From: [Anoxybacillus] calidus
Lineage (GTDB): Bacteria > Bacillota > Bacilli > Bacillales > Anoxybacillaceae
Assembly: GCF_013760845.1 (NCBI RefSeq)
Contig: NZ_JACDUU010000001.1
Span: forward strand, 714,082-778,081
DNA length: 64,000 bases
Direction: 5' to 3'
Below the pieces are notes generated by a model. The model did no database searches. It was not told where the DNA came from and saw only the letters and a program-made list of their open reading frames with translations. How positions within the stretch are numbered: position 1 is the first letter of the stretch; the number at the start of each line of letters is the position of its first letter. Below, one piece after another: positions 17,993-26,462 of the stretch. Position numbers and translations under genes: made by a program.

Positions 17993-18102
17993 ACAAAGCC
18001 ATTTGCAAGTATATAGTGATAAATTCAATATGTTACGAAAACAAGATAAGGTGTAATTAGAAACGGAACTAAACATCATGCACGGAACAGGAGGAGACCT
18101 TT

Positions 18103-18936
18103 ATGAAAAAACAACGAGGTATTCGACGGATTAAGACGGTGCAGCACCAAACAAACAGCCCGATTCATCGAAATGGTTTTGTTTTAGAGCCAGGAAATTG
18201 GCAAGAATACGATCCATTTTTAATGCTTGCGGAAGATTTTTTCCAAAGAGGAACGTTCGATCTTCATCCGCATCGTGGCATTGAAACAGTGACATATGTG
18301 ATTGATGGGATACTTGAACATTTTGATAATAAAGCAGGTTATGGAAAGCTTGAGCCGGGAGACGTGCAATGGATGACAGCTGGGAGAGGTGTCATTCATA
18401 AAGAAGATCCGGCACCTGATTCTACTGTACATAGCCTGCAGTTATGGATTAATTTACCGAGCTCGAAAAAAATGACTGAGCCTCGTTATCAAAACTTAAA
18501 AGGGAAAGACATGCCTATTCGTCAAGAAGAAGGAGCCATCATTCGCGTATTTTCCGGCTCCTCAAAAGGTGTACATGCCTCGACCCTTAATCATGTGCCC
18601 GTTACGATGGTAGAAATTTTATTAGAGCCTAACGCAAGCGTAGTGCAAGACTTGCCAGGAAGTTATAACGGCTTTCTTTATATTTTAGAAGGCGGCGGAA
18701 CGTTTGGTATCGATGAAACAGAAGGACATAAAGGACAAGTGTTATTTTTAAGTTCAGTGGATGGAGATTCCGAGAGCGAAATCAAAATCACTGCTAAAGA
18801 AAAACTTCGCGTTCTCCTGTATGCAGGTGAGCCAATAAATGAACCTGTTGTCGCATACGGACCGTTTGTCATGAATACAAAAGAAGAAATTCGTCAGGCT
18901 ATTATTGATTATCAAACGGGGAAGTTTGATGAATGA
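18103..18936 (+). CDS. Pirin-family bicupin protein
   Basis: A 277-residue pirin-like protein, two cupin barrels. The N-terminal barrel keeps the metal ligands in HPHRGIETVTYVIDG (about residues 47-61) and the late GRGVIHKE. E. coli YhhW of this family has quercetinase activity, but the physiological role is unclear. AGGAGGAG precedes ATG 18103. Its end overlaps the remnant of a phosphoesterase gene by 8 bases. Confidence 0.92.
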   Translation: MKKQRGIRRIKTVQHQTNSPIHRNGFVLEPGNWQEYDPFLMLAEDFFQRGTFDLHPHRGIETVTYVIDGILEHFDNKAGYGKLEPGDVQWMTAGRGVIHKEDPAPDSTVHSLQLWINLPSSKKMTEPRYQNLKGKDMPIRQEEGAIIRVFSGSSKGVHASTLNHVPVTMVEILLEPNASVVQDLPGSYNGFLYILEGGGTFGIDETEGHKGQVLFLSSVDGDSESEIKITAKEKLRVLLYAGEPINEPVVAYGPFVMNTKEEIRQAIIDYQTGKFDE

Positions 18937-19455
18937 ACATTTGGAACTGAACGAATCAATTGATTCATTCACAAGACGATACAGCCAATGGATTGCTTCA
19001 CAGCTGGACAAAAAATTCATTCTCCCTTTATCAAACATACCGAAAAAATTATATGCCGAATACAATTGGAAAAAGTTATTATTTGTGCATTATCATTTGA
19101 ATGAAAAAAATCAGTTTGTACCTATTGATCAACAACTAACAATAGAGAAACTTGATGAGTTATATAAAACTTTTGACGTAGATGTCGTTTGTTTCGGGCA
19201 TCATCATATATTACATCATTTCAAATCTAAGGAGAGGCTTTATATTAATCCGGGCGCTTTAGGTTGTTATCACAAGCCACTCGCTCCCCATACTCGATTC
19301 TAAACATCGGCGCAGAAGGAATTAGTGTCACTTTCAAAGAAGTGGCGTATGACAATCGGGAATTTTTGCTTGCCTATGACAAACTGAAGGTCCCAGCCCG
19401 TGATTTTATTCTTCATGTTTTTTATGGCAATCAACATTTGCAATTAAAAAAATAA
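18929..19455 (+). pseudogene. Truncated and frameshifted calcineurin-like phosphoesterase
   Basis: The C-terminal two thirds of a metallophosphoesterase: FGHHHILHHF and YINPGALGCYHKPLAPHTR are the late metal-binding GHTH-like and NPGS motifs. The N-terminal portion with the DxH and GD motifs is absent, because the frame begins directly at the pirin stop codon. A second lesion near 19290 moves the end (SILNIGAEGISVTFKEV...) to another frame; the local sequence fits loss of one copy of a 7-base tandem (ATACTCG). Not expected to be active. Confidence 0.75.
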
Positions 19456-19478
19456 GGACATAGATTTAGTCAAGAAAA

Positions 19479-19528
19479 AATGAGGATCAATCATAAGGCA
19501 GAATGGTGCCTTAGATTGATCCTCATTT
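19479..19528. other. Long hairpin after the phosphoesterase remnant
   Basis: AATGAGGATCAATC.TAAGGCA pairs with TGCCTTA.GATTGATCCTCATT, about 21 pairs with a 5-base loop. No T run follows, so it is a processing or weak termination signal at most. Confidence 0.6.
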
Positions 19529-19659
19529 ACATAAAGTGAAACTTAGCTATTCGAATAATCATGACGTCTCCTACGTTAAAAATATTTAAATAAATAGATT
19601 TTTATGAAAATTAAGTCTTGTTATGTTAAAATAGGAAATAAAAGGATTTTATCTGAAAA

Positions 19660-19960
19660 GTAAGGGCGCATATTTAGAAGCTCATATTAGTTGTAATTGG
19701 AACAGCTTTTGCTTGTTCTTAGGCTGTTTTATGGATATTCCAATGTCGCGCGGCCAGAGAAAATCTTGATAGCGAAAATAAAGCGGCGTTTACAGTAGAG
19801 CCGTTTTCTAAAGGGAAACAAAGAATGACTTGCGGGGAGGTGAAAAATATCTTTGGGGATGGGAATGTAAAGACAGGTACTTCTAACTATTCTGTCATGT
19901 ATATCTGAACGGGGAAAAAACCTAAATCTTCTTAACGGTAAAGTGAGATGTACGTATCAA
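19660..19960 (+). pseudogene. Decayed small lipoprotein gene
   Basis: Traces of a lipoprotein: a hydrophobic stretch LILVVIGTAFACS ending in cysteine near 19715, then in another frame TCGEVKNIFGDGNVKTGTSNYSVMYI before TGA at 19906-19908. The latter resembles the (M)TYEEVxxIFGxxG motif of DUF3862/SmpA-like lipoproteins. No continuous frame joins the pieces. Confidence 0.35.
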
Positions 19961-20087
19961 TAAGGATTAGAATGAAATAATGCTATTGGGTAAGCTCGCT
20001 TTAAGAAAAGAAGGTGATTGTCAACAAAATACATAATGTGGAATAAAGTATGGTAAAAAAGACTGTATAAGGAGTGGGGATTTCATT

Positions 20088-20345
20088 ATGAATTATCGCC
20101 GCCGTAACACCCAAGCGTTTACGTTTCTGGCTTGGACTTCTTTTGTGCTGTCATGTGGATTTATGTTCATCGGTTTGTACAATATGGATGCGTCTCTAGT
20201 GGAAAAAGGATATTATGCCGTGTGCGCCTGCTTTTTAATCATGTCTTCGTTTGTTCTGCAAAAAACGATTAGAGATAATGCCGAAGACGATGCTTACGAG
20301 AAAGAGCATATGCCTAAAAAATTTGAAAAAGAGGATACGAAATAG
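20088..20345 (+). CDS. YiaA/YiaB two-helix membrane protein
   Basis: An 85-residue inner-membrane protein of the YiaAB family, function unknown. Two hydrophobic helices (about 9-30 and 40-60) are followed by a charged cytoplasmic tail (KTIRDNAEDDAYEKEH). GGAGTGGGG lies upstream of ATG 20088. Single gene after a decayed stretch. Confidence 0.8.
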   Translation: MNYRRRNTQAFTFLAWTSFVLSCGFMFIGLYNMDASLVEKGYYAVCACFLIMSSFVLQKTIRDNAEDDAYEKEHMPKKFEKEDTK

Positions 20346-20475
20346 GGATAAAGATCTTTAATTTCAAAGATATACAATTAGTGGGCGGTTTGTTGTATTG
20401 TTAAGATTTGTATATCTTTTATGTAATATATAACATTTACCAACATTTTTAGATATGATGTATGGAGTGATAAAG

Positions 20476-21330
20476 TTGAAAATTGAATTTCTTGGAACAG
20501 GAGGAGCGATGACCATCCCTCGTCCTCTTTGTCGCTGTCGAGTATGTGAAGAAGCAAGAATCAAAGGTGTGCCATATAGCCGCTCCGGTCCTAGTTTGTT
20601 TGTGCACGGACCAAATCTTTTATTAGATACCCCTGAAGATATATATTATCAAATTAATCGTTCGAATATTACCGAGATCAATGCAGTGTTTTACTCGCAT
20701 TGGCATCCAGACCATGTGATGGGGAGAAGAATTTTGGAGTCGCTCAATGCAGATTGGGTGAATGACCCTCCAAAAAATAAACAAACCGATGTCTATTTAC
20801 CTGAACAAGTAGCAATTGATTTTAACCACCGTCTCGGAAGCGGAGAACACCTCCAATTCTTTTCGCAACAAGGGTACATACGGCTTCATGAACTAAAAGA
20901 TGGTGATCGAGTTTGGATAAATGATACAGAAATATGGCCATTCCGTTTGGCAGAAGATTATGTTTATGCATTTTTATTAAAAACAAACGATAAAAAAGTC
21001 TTAATTGCTCTTGATGAACTGAATAACTGGAAACCTGCTCAACAATTGCAAGGTGTTGATCTTGCTATTTTACCTATCGGAATTTTTGAATATCATCCAC
21101 TCACAGGTGAAAGATTAATCACTTCAAGGCATCCTGTACTAAAAGAAGAAGCCACTTTTATTGAAACATTAGAAGTGATAAAAGAACTTAATCCTAAGAA
21201 AACGATATTAACACATATCGAAGAAATGAATGGGCTAAGTTTTGATGAACTAAAAAAGGTAGAAAAACTATTAAACGAAGAAGGTCTAAATATTGAGATA
21301 GCATATGATACGCTTGTGGTAGATGTATAG
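20476..21330 (+). CDS. PhnP-like MBL-fold phosphodiesterase
   Basis: A 284-residue metallo-beta-lactamase-fold hydrolase. I choose TTG 20476 because GGAGTGA sits 5 bases upstream and the product then begins MKIEFLGTGGA like its relatives. C19-x-C21-x2-C24 is the structural zinc site typical of PhnP, and HWHPDH (75-80) begins the catalytic site. PhnP cleaves ribose 1,2-cyclic phosphate in phosphonate breakdown; no phn genes are present here, so the substrate is open. Confidence 0.82.
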   Translation: MKIEFLGTGGAMTIPRPLCRCRVCEEARIKGVPYSRSGPSLFVHGPNLLLDTPEDIYYQINRSNITEINAVFYSHWHPDHVMGRRILESLNADWVNDPPKNKQTDVYLPEQVAIDFNHRLGSGEHLQFFSQQGYIRLHELKDGDRVWINDTEIWPFRLAEDYVYAFLLKTNDKKVLIALDELNNWKPAQQLQGVDLAILPIGIFEYHPLTGERLITSRHPVLKEEATFIETLEVIKELNPKKTILTHIEEMNGLSFDELKKVEKLLNEEGLNIEIAYDTLVVDV

Positions 21331-21461
21331 GAAAGACCTTGATGGAGGATTTAAAAAGACTGCAGCGGCTCGAAGCAGAGAAGTAGTTTATGACCATTTG
21401 TTTGGATTCTAGTGAGGAATGTTCATAGGCAGCGGAAACCATTGTGATTAGAGGTGAGGGA

Positions 21462-21791
21462 ATGTATTTAGAAGCGGAAGTATACGAAATGCTGAATTGG
21501 GGATTTGCGATCGTGATCGGGATTGAACACGTGGTTCTAATCGTTCTCTGGTTTCATTACAAATTCAGCAGAAAAGCCTTCAGTTGGTTCATCGGACACG
21601 TGATTTTCTTTGCTTTGGCGGGATACAAACTTTTAGAAGCTATAAATACCTTTGAACATCAACATCCAATGGGATCGGAAAACGCATCATCGAGTATAGG
21701 AATTTCCGGTGTTTTATGGTTCATTAGTGTAGCCTGTTTATTCATTGGTCTTTCATGCCTTCTTTCCTATCAAGTTACAAACAGACAGTAG
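21462..21791 (+). CDS. Small three-helix membrane protein
   Basis: 109 residues with hydrophobic segments at about 12-34, 44-63 and 84-104. GAGGTGAGGG precedes ATG 21462; the open frame reaches 21444 without support. I do not recognise the family. Its position, 130 bases after the PhnP-like gene, allows co-transcription. Confidence 0.65.
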   Translation: MYLEAEVYEMLNWGFAIVIGIEHVVLIVLWFHYKFSRKAFSWFIGHVIFFALAGYKLLEAINTFEHQHPMGSENASSSIGISGVLWFISVACLFIGLSCLLSYQVTNRQ

Positions 21792-21886
21792 GTTGACAAT
21801 GAGGAGAGAGCATTCAGGATCTTTCAGCTTTATGAAAGGATTTTATATAGCAATATAACGACACATACATATTAGGAGAGATGCAT

Positions 21887-22324
21887 ATGGCAGCCACTTT
21901 AATTAAAGAGCTTCAAACGAATCAAGAAATTTTAGAGGCATTTCCCGTGATGAAGCATTTAAGAACACATCTTGATGAACACTTCTATCTTTCATTAGTT
22001 CATGAAGCCCGGGAAAAAGAGGGATACAGATTATTTGCCCTTTATGATCATAACAAAATCGTTGCCGTTGTCGGCTTTATGCCAATGATCACGTTGTACA
22101 ATGGGCGGTTTATTTGGGTTTGCGACTTAGTGACAGAACCAAGTGAACGTTCAAAAGGATATGGTGAAAAACTCTTATCGTATGTCCATCAGTGGTCTAA
22201 AGAAAATGGTTATAAGATTGTATCCTTATCATCTGGATTACAACGTGTTGACGCACATCGTTTTTATGAAGAAAAAATGCAATACGATAAAGTGAGCTAT
22301 GTATTTCTAAAAAGACTATCGTAA
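21887..22324 (+). CDS. GNAT-family N-acetyltransferase
   Basis: 145-residue acetyltransferase. WVCDLVTEPSERSKGYGEKLLSYV (about 84-107) contains the acetyl-CoA pyrophosphate loop (RSKGYG), and RFYEEKMQYDKVSYVFLKRL is the usual C-terminal strand region. AGGAGAG is adjacent to ATG 21881 but at a good distance from ATG 21887. Acceptor substrate unknown. Confidence 0.82.
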   Translation: MAATLIKELQTNQEILEAFPVMKHLRTHLDEHFYLSLVHEAREKEGYRLFALYDHNKIVAVVGFMPMITLYNGRFIWVCDLVTEPSERSKGYGEKLLSYVHQWSKENGYKIVSLSSGLQRVDAHRFYEEKMQYDKVSYVFLKRLS

Positions 22325-22352
22325 GTAGGGATACTTTTACTTTATAAAAATA

Positions 22353-22571
22353 TTACTCATTGATGGTAGTTCGCTTCTCATTAGTTCGCTGAACTTTTGA
22401 GAAGCTTTTTTCTAAATCTTTCATCATGTGAGCATAGATGTTCATCGTTGTTGTATGCCCAAGACGTTGCTGAATTTCTTTGATACCAATTCCTGCTTCA
22501 ATGAGCAAACTTGTATATGTGTGACGAAGAGAATGAGGTGTCACATGTTTATCAATTTTTGCGATTTTTAT
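22353..22571 (-). pseudogene. C-terminal stub of a tyrosine recombinase (phage/ICE integrase)
   Basis: KHVTPHSLRHTYTSLLIEAGIGIKEIQQRLGH contains the catalytic His-x-x-Arg and the next His, and MNIYAHM holds the nucleophilic Tyr. In full integrases about four residues (DI.T) separate LGH from TTMNIYAHM; here they are missing. The catalytic and N-terminal domains upstream are absent. The right boundary is a stop at 22572-22574. This marks the edge of a lost mobile element. Confidence 0.8.
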
Positions 22572-22601
22572 TCATCACTTTTGCGCGATTGGGCTTCGAA
22601 A

Positions 22602-22623
22602 GGCTATCAAACGGCTATCAAAC
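22602..22623. repeat. Tandem duplication of 11 bp
   Basis: GGCTATCAAAC occurs twice in direct contact, followed by a third GG. It sits between the integrase stub and the next small frame. Confidence 0.7.
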
Positions 22624-22648
22624 GGTTGGGTAAGTTCGTGCAGCACAA

Positions 22649-22837
22649 ATGATATTTAAAGAGCGACAAGCGAAAAAACGGAATGGATCTAGTAGCGTTG
22701 CAAAGCAGCTTAAGTCGGTCCGTACGGAAATGATTCGGGATTGGTTGGGAGACATGAATTACGGTCATGTTCCAGCGTCTTCGTCAAATGATGACGATGT
22801 AGAGGAGTGCGGACGCGAACTTGAAGAGCGGCTATGA
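22649..22837 (+). CDS. Small hypothetical protein in eroded mobile region
   Basis: 62 residues, basic N-terminus (KERQAKKRNGSSSVAKQLKSVRTEMIRDWLGDMNYG) and acidic C-terminus. Codon usage looks less AT-rich than the flanking genes. No convincing ribosome binding site. It may be a piece of a phage or plasmid protein; I do not recognise it. Confidence 0.3.
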   Translation: MIFKERQAKKRNGSSSVAKQLKSVRTEMIRDWLGDMNYGHVPASSSNDDDVEECGRELEERL

Positions 22838-22875
22838 AAATACAGTAATACGCCTCGCGAGTAGGTGTGTTTGAT

Positions 22876-23085
22876 ATGGGATATTCGTTTTGGATTCGTC
22901 TCGATTCCAAGAATGATGTTGGTCGTGTCATGGGATTTACAGGAAGTATTCTCTATGAGGAATATTTTTTAGACATTCTTGAACAGTACGAGATTACGGA
23001 ACTCAATCTCGTAACCGTTGAGATTAATGGAAAGACTTATCCGTCATCAAAGCTTGATAGTATTTTTGCAAAACTAGAAAACTGA
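22876..23085 (+). CDS. Small hypothetical protein (69 aa)
   Basis: MGYSFWIRLDSKNDVGRVMGFTGSILYEEYF... ends LDSIFAKLEN. AGGTG is 8 bases before ATG 22876. No membrane segment and no recognised domain. It sits in the accessory stretch after the integrase stub and could be cargo of the lost element. Confidence 0.45.
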   Translation: MGYSFWIRLDSKNDVGRVMGFTGSILYEEYFLDILEQYEITELNLVTVEINGKTYPSSKLDSIFAKLEN

Positions 23086-23248
23086 TAGGAGAGGGGAAGA
23101 GGCTTTGTCCTTGCTGTTGAAGCACGTATTCATTCAGCGATTGTGTCGGAAAGGGATTTTTCTTGCTGCAAATGGGAGAAAATTATGTAAACGAAATTTT
23201 AAAAGCACGTCAATCTGTTTCAAATAAATAGCTTAAAAGAGGTAGAAA

Positions 23249-23800
23249 ATGAATTCACACCTAAAATTTTATCTTTTGAAGGGTATTCTCTTCTTTATTT
23301 TAGTAGCTTCTATGATATTTGATTGGTGGAGTTATTTACTCATCCTTTTTTCGATCTTTTTGATTATGTACTCTGCTTTACTTACTCATGAAATCGGACA
23401 TATGATTGCAGGTTTTTTTCTAAAGTATAAATTTCAATATTTAATAATAGGTCCTTTAATCATAATAAATAAGGAAAAAATAACTATACATTTCAATAGT
23501 AACAAATCTATTTGGGGACAATGTGCAATGTCCCCTACTTTCAAAGATTATGAAACCAGCAGAAAAGAGTATATGTTTTATCTAGCTGCCGGTAGTGGTT
23601 CTAATGCTGTAATTTTTCTGTTGGCTGTGATAATGTATTTCATTACTGGGCATTTACTGTGGATAGTATTAGCTATAAGTCATCTATTTATGGGGGGTGT
23701 AGCCTTTATTCCGGTTAAGGCGGAAGGAGTATTTTATACCGATGGTCTTTCTTTCTTAAATATACTATCGTGTTCCCTTAGTTTAAGTAAAGAAAATTAA
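23249..23800 (+). CDS. M50-type site-2 metalloprotease-like membrane protein
   Basis: 183 residues with four or five hydrophobic segments. HEIGH (47-51) is the zinc motif of intramembrane M50 peptidases, and FIPVKAEGVFYTDG near 152 resembles the second motif (N-x-x-P...DG), with Phe where Asn is usual and the Asp kept. GAGG of AAGAGGTAG precedes ATG 23249. Proteins of this size often accompany bacteriocin or peptide systems, but no precursor peptide or exporter is recognisable here. Confidence 0.7.
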   Translation: MNSHLKFYLLKGILFFILVASMIFDWWSYLLILFSIFLIMYSALLTHEIGHMIAGFFLKYKFQYLIIGPLIIINKEKITIHFNSNKSIWGQCAMSPTFKDYETSRKEYMFYLAAGSGSNAVIFLLAVIMYFITGHLLWIVLAISHLFMGGVAFIPVKAEGVFYTDGLSFLNILSCSLSLSKEN

Positions 23801-23812
23801 TTGAATACAAAA

Positions 23813-23842
23813 AAGGATGGATGTATATGATCCATCCTATTA
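23813..23842. terminator. Hairpin between convergent genes
   Basis: AGGATGGAT pairs with ATCCATCCT around GTATATG. It lies between the M50 gene and the convergent YjcZ-like gene. Confidence 0.6.
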
Positions 23843-23906
23843 AAACATTTATATCATCAATACTAATCACATGATGTTTTCAATCAAACGGATTCTAGAT
23901 TAGTAA

Positions 23907-23999
23907 CTACCAAAAGAAACAACTACATCCAACAATAATTAAAAGGATAAACAGTACAACAATTAAAGCAAAGCTTGATCTAAAGAAGCCATCTGACAT
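23907..23999 (-). CDS. YjcZ-family small spore protein (30 aa)
   Basis: MSDGFFRSSFALIVVLFILLIIVGCSCFFW: the core FALIVVLFILLIIVG is the hallmark of YjcZ-type sporulation peptides, small membrane proteins of the spore coat region. CGGAGGTG lies at a good distance before ATG. Two relatives with the same core are at 58408 and 58603, 34 kb away. Confidence 0.85.
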   Translation of the reverse strand: MSDGFFRSSFALIVVLFILLIIVGCSCFFW

Positions 24000-24079
24000 T
24001 TTGCACACCTCCGTTTTAAAAGGATAGTACATCCTATGTAAAACATAGACAGCCTGTATAGGACAAATAGTATAGGTGA

Positions 24080-24640
24080 TGAAAAAATGATAAATCAGTT
24101 TAGCATTTTTTTGACACGGGTGGTGACATGGTGTGAATCAGGAGCAGAAGAAGCTGAAGAACACATTTAGTTCTGTTTCATACACCTCATACAGGAATCG
24201 AATAATATTGCAATCATAATTAAACATTTAAGTGGCAATATGCATTCCAGATGGGTTGATTTTTTGACGACTGATGGAGAAAAGCCTTATCGAGATAGAG
24301 ATAGTGAATTTATTGATGATTTCCAAACAAAAGAACAACTCATGCAAAAGTGAGAAGATGGATGGAAATTACTTTTTGATACCATTGAAAATTTGAAAGA
24401 AAATGATTTACATAAAACTGTAACTCTAAGACAGCAGCCTATAAGTGTTCTTCAAGCTATTCAAATTGAAGTAGCCCATATCAGTTATCACTTAGGCCAG
24501 ATCATATATATTGGAAAACAAATAAAAGATAAGGAATGGACGATTTTAAGCATCCCTAAAAATGGTTCAAAAGAGTTTAATAAGATGGTTGCAGAAAAAA
24601 ATTCAAAAAATATTATTTCAACTAATGAAAGAGTACCTTT
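24080..24640 (+). pseudogene. Decayed DinB-like protein (DUF1572)
   Basis: Joined segments read NNIAIIIKHLSGNMHSRWVDFLTTDGEKPYRDRDSEF, then a stop near 24352, then EDGWKLLFDTIENL and VLQAIQIEVAHISYHLGQIIYIGKQIK. These are the helices of the DUF1572/DinB fold with its metal-binding histidines. There are further lesions in the first 100 bases (frame changes, TAG near 24168). Not functional. Confidence 0.7.
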
Positions 24641-24718
24641 GCTAGAACAATGGACTGCTTTTCCTTCTTCAGGTAACAGGTGCTTTAGTTGAATAAGACA
24701 TACACAACATATACCCGG

Positions 24719-24747
24719 GAACGTCTGTCTAGATGACAGGCGTTTTT
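24719..24747 (+). terminator. Intrinsic terminator
   Basis: ACGTCTGTC pairs with GACAGGCGT, then TTTT. It follows the DUF1572 remnant. Confidence 0.7.
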
Positions 24748-24754
24748 CTATGCA

Positions 24755-24784
24755 AAAAAGCCCCCTTGGGATATGCCCCAAGGG
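24755..24784 (-). terminator. Minus-strand hairpin with T run
   Basis: Read on the minus strand, CCCTTGGGG faces CCCAAGGGGGC and TTTTTT follows. No minus-strand gene ends here, so its transcript is unknown. Confidence 0.5.
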
Positions 24785-24899
24785 ATAGTTGTTTTGGAAG
24801 AAACGAGACTAACCAAAAGATAACACAATATTTTCCAAATGTAAAGGAGTGTTGCAACGTGGGAGAGATGCGTGAGTCGAACAAAGAAGTTCGGGAACT

Positions 24900-25067
24900 T
24901 TGACAGTGGATGTTGATGTATCCGATGCACTTAAAGCATTAGGGAAAGAAGCGAATAAAGCGTTAAAGGTTCTGGAAGAATTGCAACAGAAAAAAGATGA
25001 AGTGCTTAATGAAACGATGCATGATCAAAGAAGAGAAGATTTCGAAAGGATACGAAATGAAATCTAG
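24900..25067 (+). CDS. Small charged helical protein (55 aa)
   Basis: TTG-initiated frame TVDVDVSDALKALGKEANKALKVLEELQQKKDEVLNE..., probably a single amphipathic helix. The look is that of small phage or plasmid proteins. No strong ribosome binding site. Unrecognised. Confidence 0.3.
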   Translation: MTVDVDVSDALKALGKEANKALKVLEELQQKKDEVLNETMHDQRREDFERIRNEI

Positions 25068-25228
25068 AAACGAAGTAAAGCATTGAAGGAAAGATTCGAA
25101 TGTCTATAAGTCAGCAAACAAGAGCTTGGTGCTGCTCTTGTTTGAGTTGTGTTACTGCTTCCTTCTGGTTTATTCCATACTTCATAAACGAACAAGGTAC
25201 CCCCAGCAAAAAAGTTGTATAGTTATTT

Positions 25229-25260
25229 TAAATAAACTATGTTCTAAATAATTAATTAAA
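25229..25260. repeat. Dispersed CTATGTTCTAAATAAT repeat, copy 1 (diverged)
   Basis: Matches the 36-base repeat at 51467 and 57681 in its core (CTATGTTCTAAATAAT) but differs at the ends. It is located in non-coding, decayed DNA. Confidence 0.6.
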
Positions 25261-25598
25261 ACAGATATGTATATAGAAACAGGGAGAGATGTAAAAAGTA
25301 TGGAAAGCAGATAAAGGAATTTTGCAAGTGACTTAGAACAAGTTAGATAGATGATTGAATTTACTCCAAACACTGTCTTATTCGACTCGGAAAAAAGTGT
25401 ATCATAAAATTTTTATGTTAACTAAAATGTAACACAACAGAATCTTTTCACTCCTAAATGGTAGCTAATCTGCGGAAATAACAAGTAAGATTCAAAAAGA
25501 TATAGAAGCATGTTCAACAATAAAGGTAATTACTACTAAATTATCCGTTATTTGATAAAATGTTGTTGATATGAATGAAAGAGAGGAGGAATGACTAG

Positions 25599-26105
25599 AT
25601 GCTCACGAGTCGATTAGAGGAAAGGGAACAGGTACAGCTTTGTTTCTACCGCTTTGAACACGATGCTGTTCTGCAAGCTTTTTATCTTCCAAAAGAGCAA
25701 GAGAAGTTTACTACACTCCCGACCGAAGTCATTGATTTGTCCATACAAGATGAAAGGTGTTATCCTGTTGTTATTCTATCAAGAGATACACCAGTCGGTT
25801 TTTTTGTATTGCATGATAGCAAAGACATTCAAGCCATCACAAATAACCCAAATGCGATGTTATTCGGGTCATTTTCAATCAATTATATTCATCAAGGAAA
25901 GGGGTACGCAAAAAAAGCGCTTCATCTTCTTCCTGAATTTATCATGAAACATTTCCCGAATATCAATGAGATTGTTCTAGCAGTCAATGAAAAGAACGTT
26001 GCTGCGAGACAATTATATAAAAAATCAGGATTTGAAGATAAAGGGCTCAGGAGACTTGGTAAAATAGGCATGCAACTTATTTTACATTACTCACTTTCTA
26101 GATGA
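25599..26105 (+). CDS. GNAT-family N-acetyltransferase
   Basis: 168 residues. INYIHQGKGYAKKALHLLPEF (about 95-115) carries the acetyl-CoA loop QGKGYA, and LAVNEKNVAARQLYKKSGFEDKG is the conserved motif B region seen in SpeG/RimI-like enzymes. GAGGAGG precedes ATG 25599. It is a single gene between decayed stretches. Substrate unknown. Confidence 0.85.
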   Translation: MLTSRLEEREQVQLCFYRFEHDAVLQAFYLPKEQEKFTTLPTEVIDLSIQDERCYPVVILSRDTPVGFFVLHDSKDIQAITNNPNAMLFGSFSINYIHQGKGYAKKALHLLPEFIMKHFPNINEIVLAVNEKNVAARQLYKKSGFEDKGLRRLGKIGMQLILHYSLSR

Positions 26106-26149
26106 ATCAAAACCGTATTTATTAAGGAAGCCAAACCAACGATGAAAGA

Positions 26150-26345
26150 TGGTTGTTAAAATATTTTTTAAAACCTATTTTTCCATCGATTCTTTACGTC
26201 AGTTAGTTGAAATGCTCGCTCGATTTCGTTACTTCCGCTGTATTTGTGGACTCAATGAGGTTTTACATCCTACGCGCCAGTACATGGTTTCAAGAACAAG
26301 GATTTTCCTCATTTATGCTTAACTTCAAGGTTTAGACGTATGGAG
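26150..26345 (+). pseudogene. Transposase N-terminal fragment
   Basis: LRQLVEMLARFRYFRCICGLNEVLHPT, then after a frame change TWFQEQGFSSF, looks like the start of a DDE transposase (N-terminal segment before the catalytic core). No catalytic residues and no clear terminal repeats remain. Confidence 0.4.
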
Positions 26346-26462
26346 AAAAGCGATTTGATTTGAAAAGCTGTTTCTCTCATCTCAAAGTATGTTTTTTCAA
26401 ATTTTAATAGTATTCCTATATTCAATTTGACAGATTTTAACTTTATAGAGGGAGGGATTGTT

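Noticed and set aside
22602-22623. Start of a CRISPR-like array
   Set aside because: Only two adjacent 11-bp units without spacers; a simple tandem duplication.
24748-24930. Minus-strand 60-codon frame
   Set aside because: It reads through two terminator hairpins and has no ribosome binding site or domain.
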